13,827 nucleotides of DNA from JANWHF01 sp036276235. Its GTDB lineage: Bacteria > Planctomycetota > Phycisphaerae > Tepidisphaerales > Tepidisphaeraceae. Every line of letters starts with the position of its first letter. The first letter of the stretch is position 1. Both the position numbers and the translations under genes were made by a program. Below the pieces are notes generated by a model. It did no database searches. It was given only the letters and a program-made list of their open reading frames with translations, and had not been told where the DNA came from. Shown here piece by piece: positions 13,612 through 13,827 of the stretch. The DNA lies in assembly GCA_036276235.1 (NCBI GenBank), contig DATBDZ010000256.1:1-13827 (forward strand), written 5' to 3'.

Positions 13612-13827
13612 CTATTGGGATTTGGCCGGACCATTACAAATCTGATGCGATTTATAACCTCCAGCACACGCCTCGATGACTTCCCGCAGATATCTGGGAT
13701 AGTCGGCAATCTTGTGCGATGGCGCTTTGATCGTCACGCAGCCGACGCGGCGGCCGTCATTGGTCGGCAGATCCATGCGGCCGATCGCCAGAAAGCCGTC
13801 GGCGTGGCCGATGTCGGCCAGTGGGGC
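13612..13827 (-). CDS. C-terminal fragment of an unrecognised gene, continuing past the right edge
   Basis: Reading the minus strand from the window edge gives 71 codons without a stop, then TAG at 13612-13614. The peptide contains APLADIGHADGFLAIGRMDL, NDGRRVGCVTIKAPSHKIAD and YPRYLREVIEACAGGYKSH. Codons are mostly G/C-ended as in other genes here, so this is real coding sequence and not a shadow. I do not recognise the family. The zinc-ribbon gene begins 13 bases after its stop, so the two probably form an operon. The start and most of the protein lie outside the window. Confidence 0.7.
   Translation of the reverse strand, partial: APLADIGHADGFLAIGRMDLPTNDGRRVGCVTIKAPSHKIADYPRYLREVIEACAGGYKSHQICNGPAKSQ

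Noticed and set aside
13179..13645. Plus-strand frames opposite the zinc-ribbon gene
   Set aside because: The minus strand has two complete zinc ribbons; the plus-strand peptides are Arg/Pro-rich shadows.

Overview
The window most likely comes from a planctomycete, probably of the Phycisphaerae/Tepidisphaerales kind. This is inferred from the short E-S-R-L-M-L-S-A N-terminal motif of a very large calcium-site/PKD/SdrD_B-domain surface protein (a variant of the LEPR-XLL signature common in planctomycetes), the moderately high GC, the long intergenic regions full of palindromic repeats, and the mixture of uncharacterised small genes. There is no phage integrase, transposase, CRISPR array, rRNA or tRNA that I can see.

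Layout from left to right. (1) Positions 1-90 are a palindromic repeat beyond the 3' end of a minus-strand NodT-type outer-membrane efflux lipoprotein gene (145-1779). (2) Positions 1801-2405 carry no gene but a nest of inverted repeats. (3) A minus-strand gene (2406-3476) encodes a secreted protein of unknown function that seems to be built from two related beta-rich halves. (4) After a 379-base intergenic region with a 13-base tandem repeat, a plus-strand gene (3856-7782) encodes a 1308-residue extracellular protein: an Ig-like N-terminal region, a predicted seven-bladed FG-GAP/VCBS propeller, then PKD-PKD-SdrD_B, PKD-PKD-SdrD_B, SdrD_B. A small two-membrane-segment protein follows 6 bases later (7789-8238). 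(5) A minus-strand AlkA/Mag-type 3-methyladenine DNA glycosylase (8328-8972) converges on it, and an inverted repeat between them supplies both gene ends. (6) A plus-strand block holds an unrecognised 159-residue protein (9095-9574), a sirohaem nitrite/sulfite reductase with a helical C-terminal extension (9779-12037) and an uncharacterised 195-residue protein (12163-12750). (7) Positions 12751-13016 are two more palindromic repeat elements. (8) At the right edge, on the minus strand, the 3' end of an unrecognised gene (13612-13827, continuing outside) is followed 13 bases later by a double zinc-ribbon protein (13017-13598).

How they fit together. The reductase and the 195-residue gene form the only clear metabolic unit (assimilatory reduction of sulfite to sulfide or nitrite to ammonia); the second gene's role is unknown. 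The large secreted protein and the small membrane protein look co-transcribed. The other genes look like single transcription units. The most distinctive feature at DNA level is the set of hairpin-forming repeats found in nearly every wide gene gap. Some copies share sequence with each other and some overlap stop codons. I found no convincing new multi-gene system; the best candidates for new biology are the reductase partner protein, the duplicated secreted protein and the repeat families.
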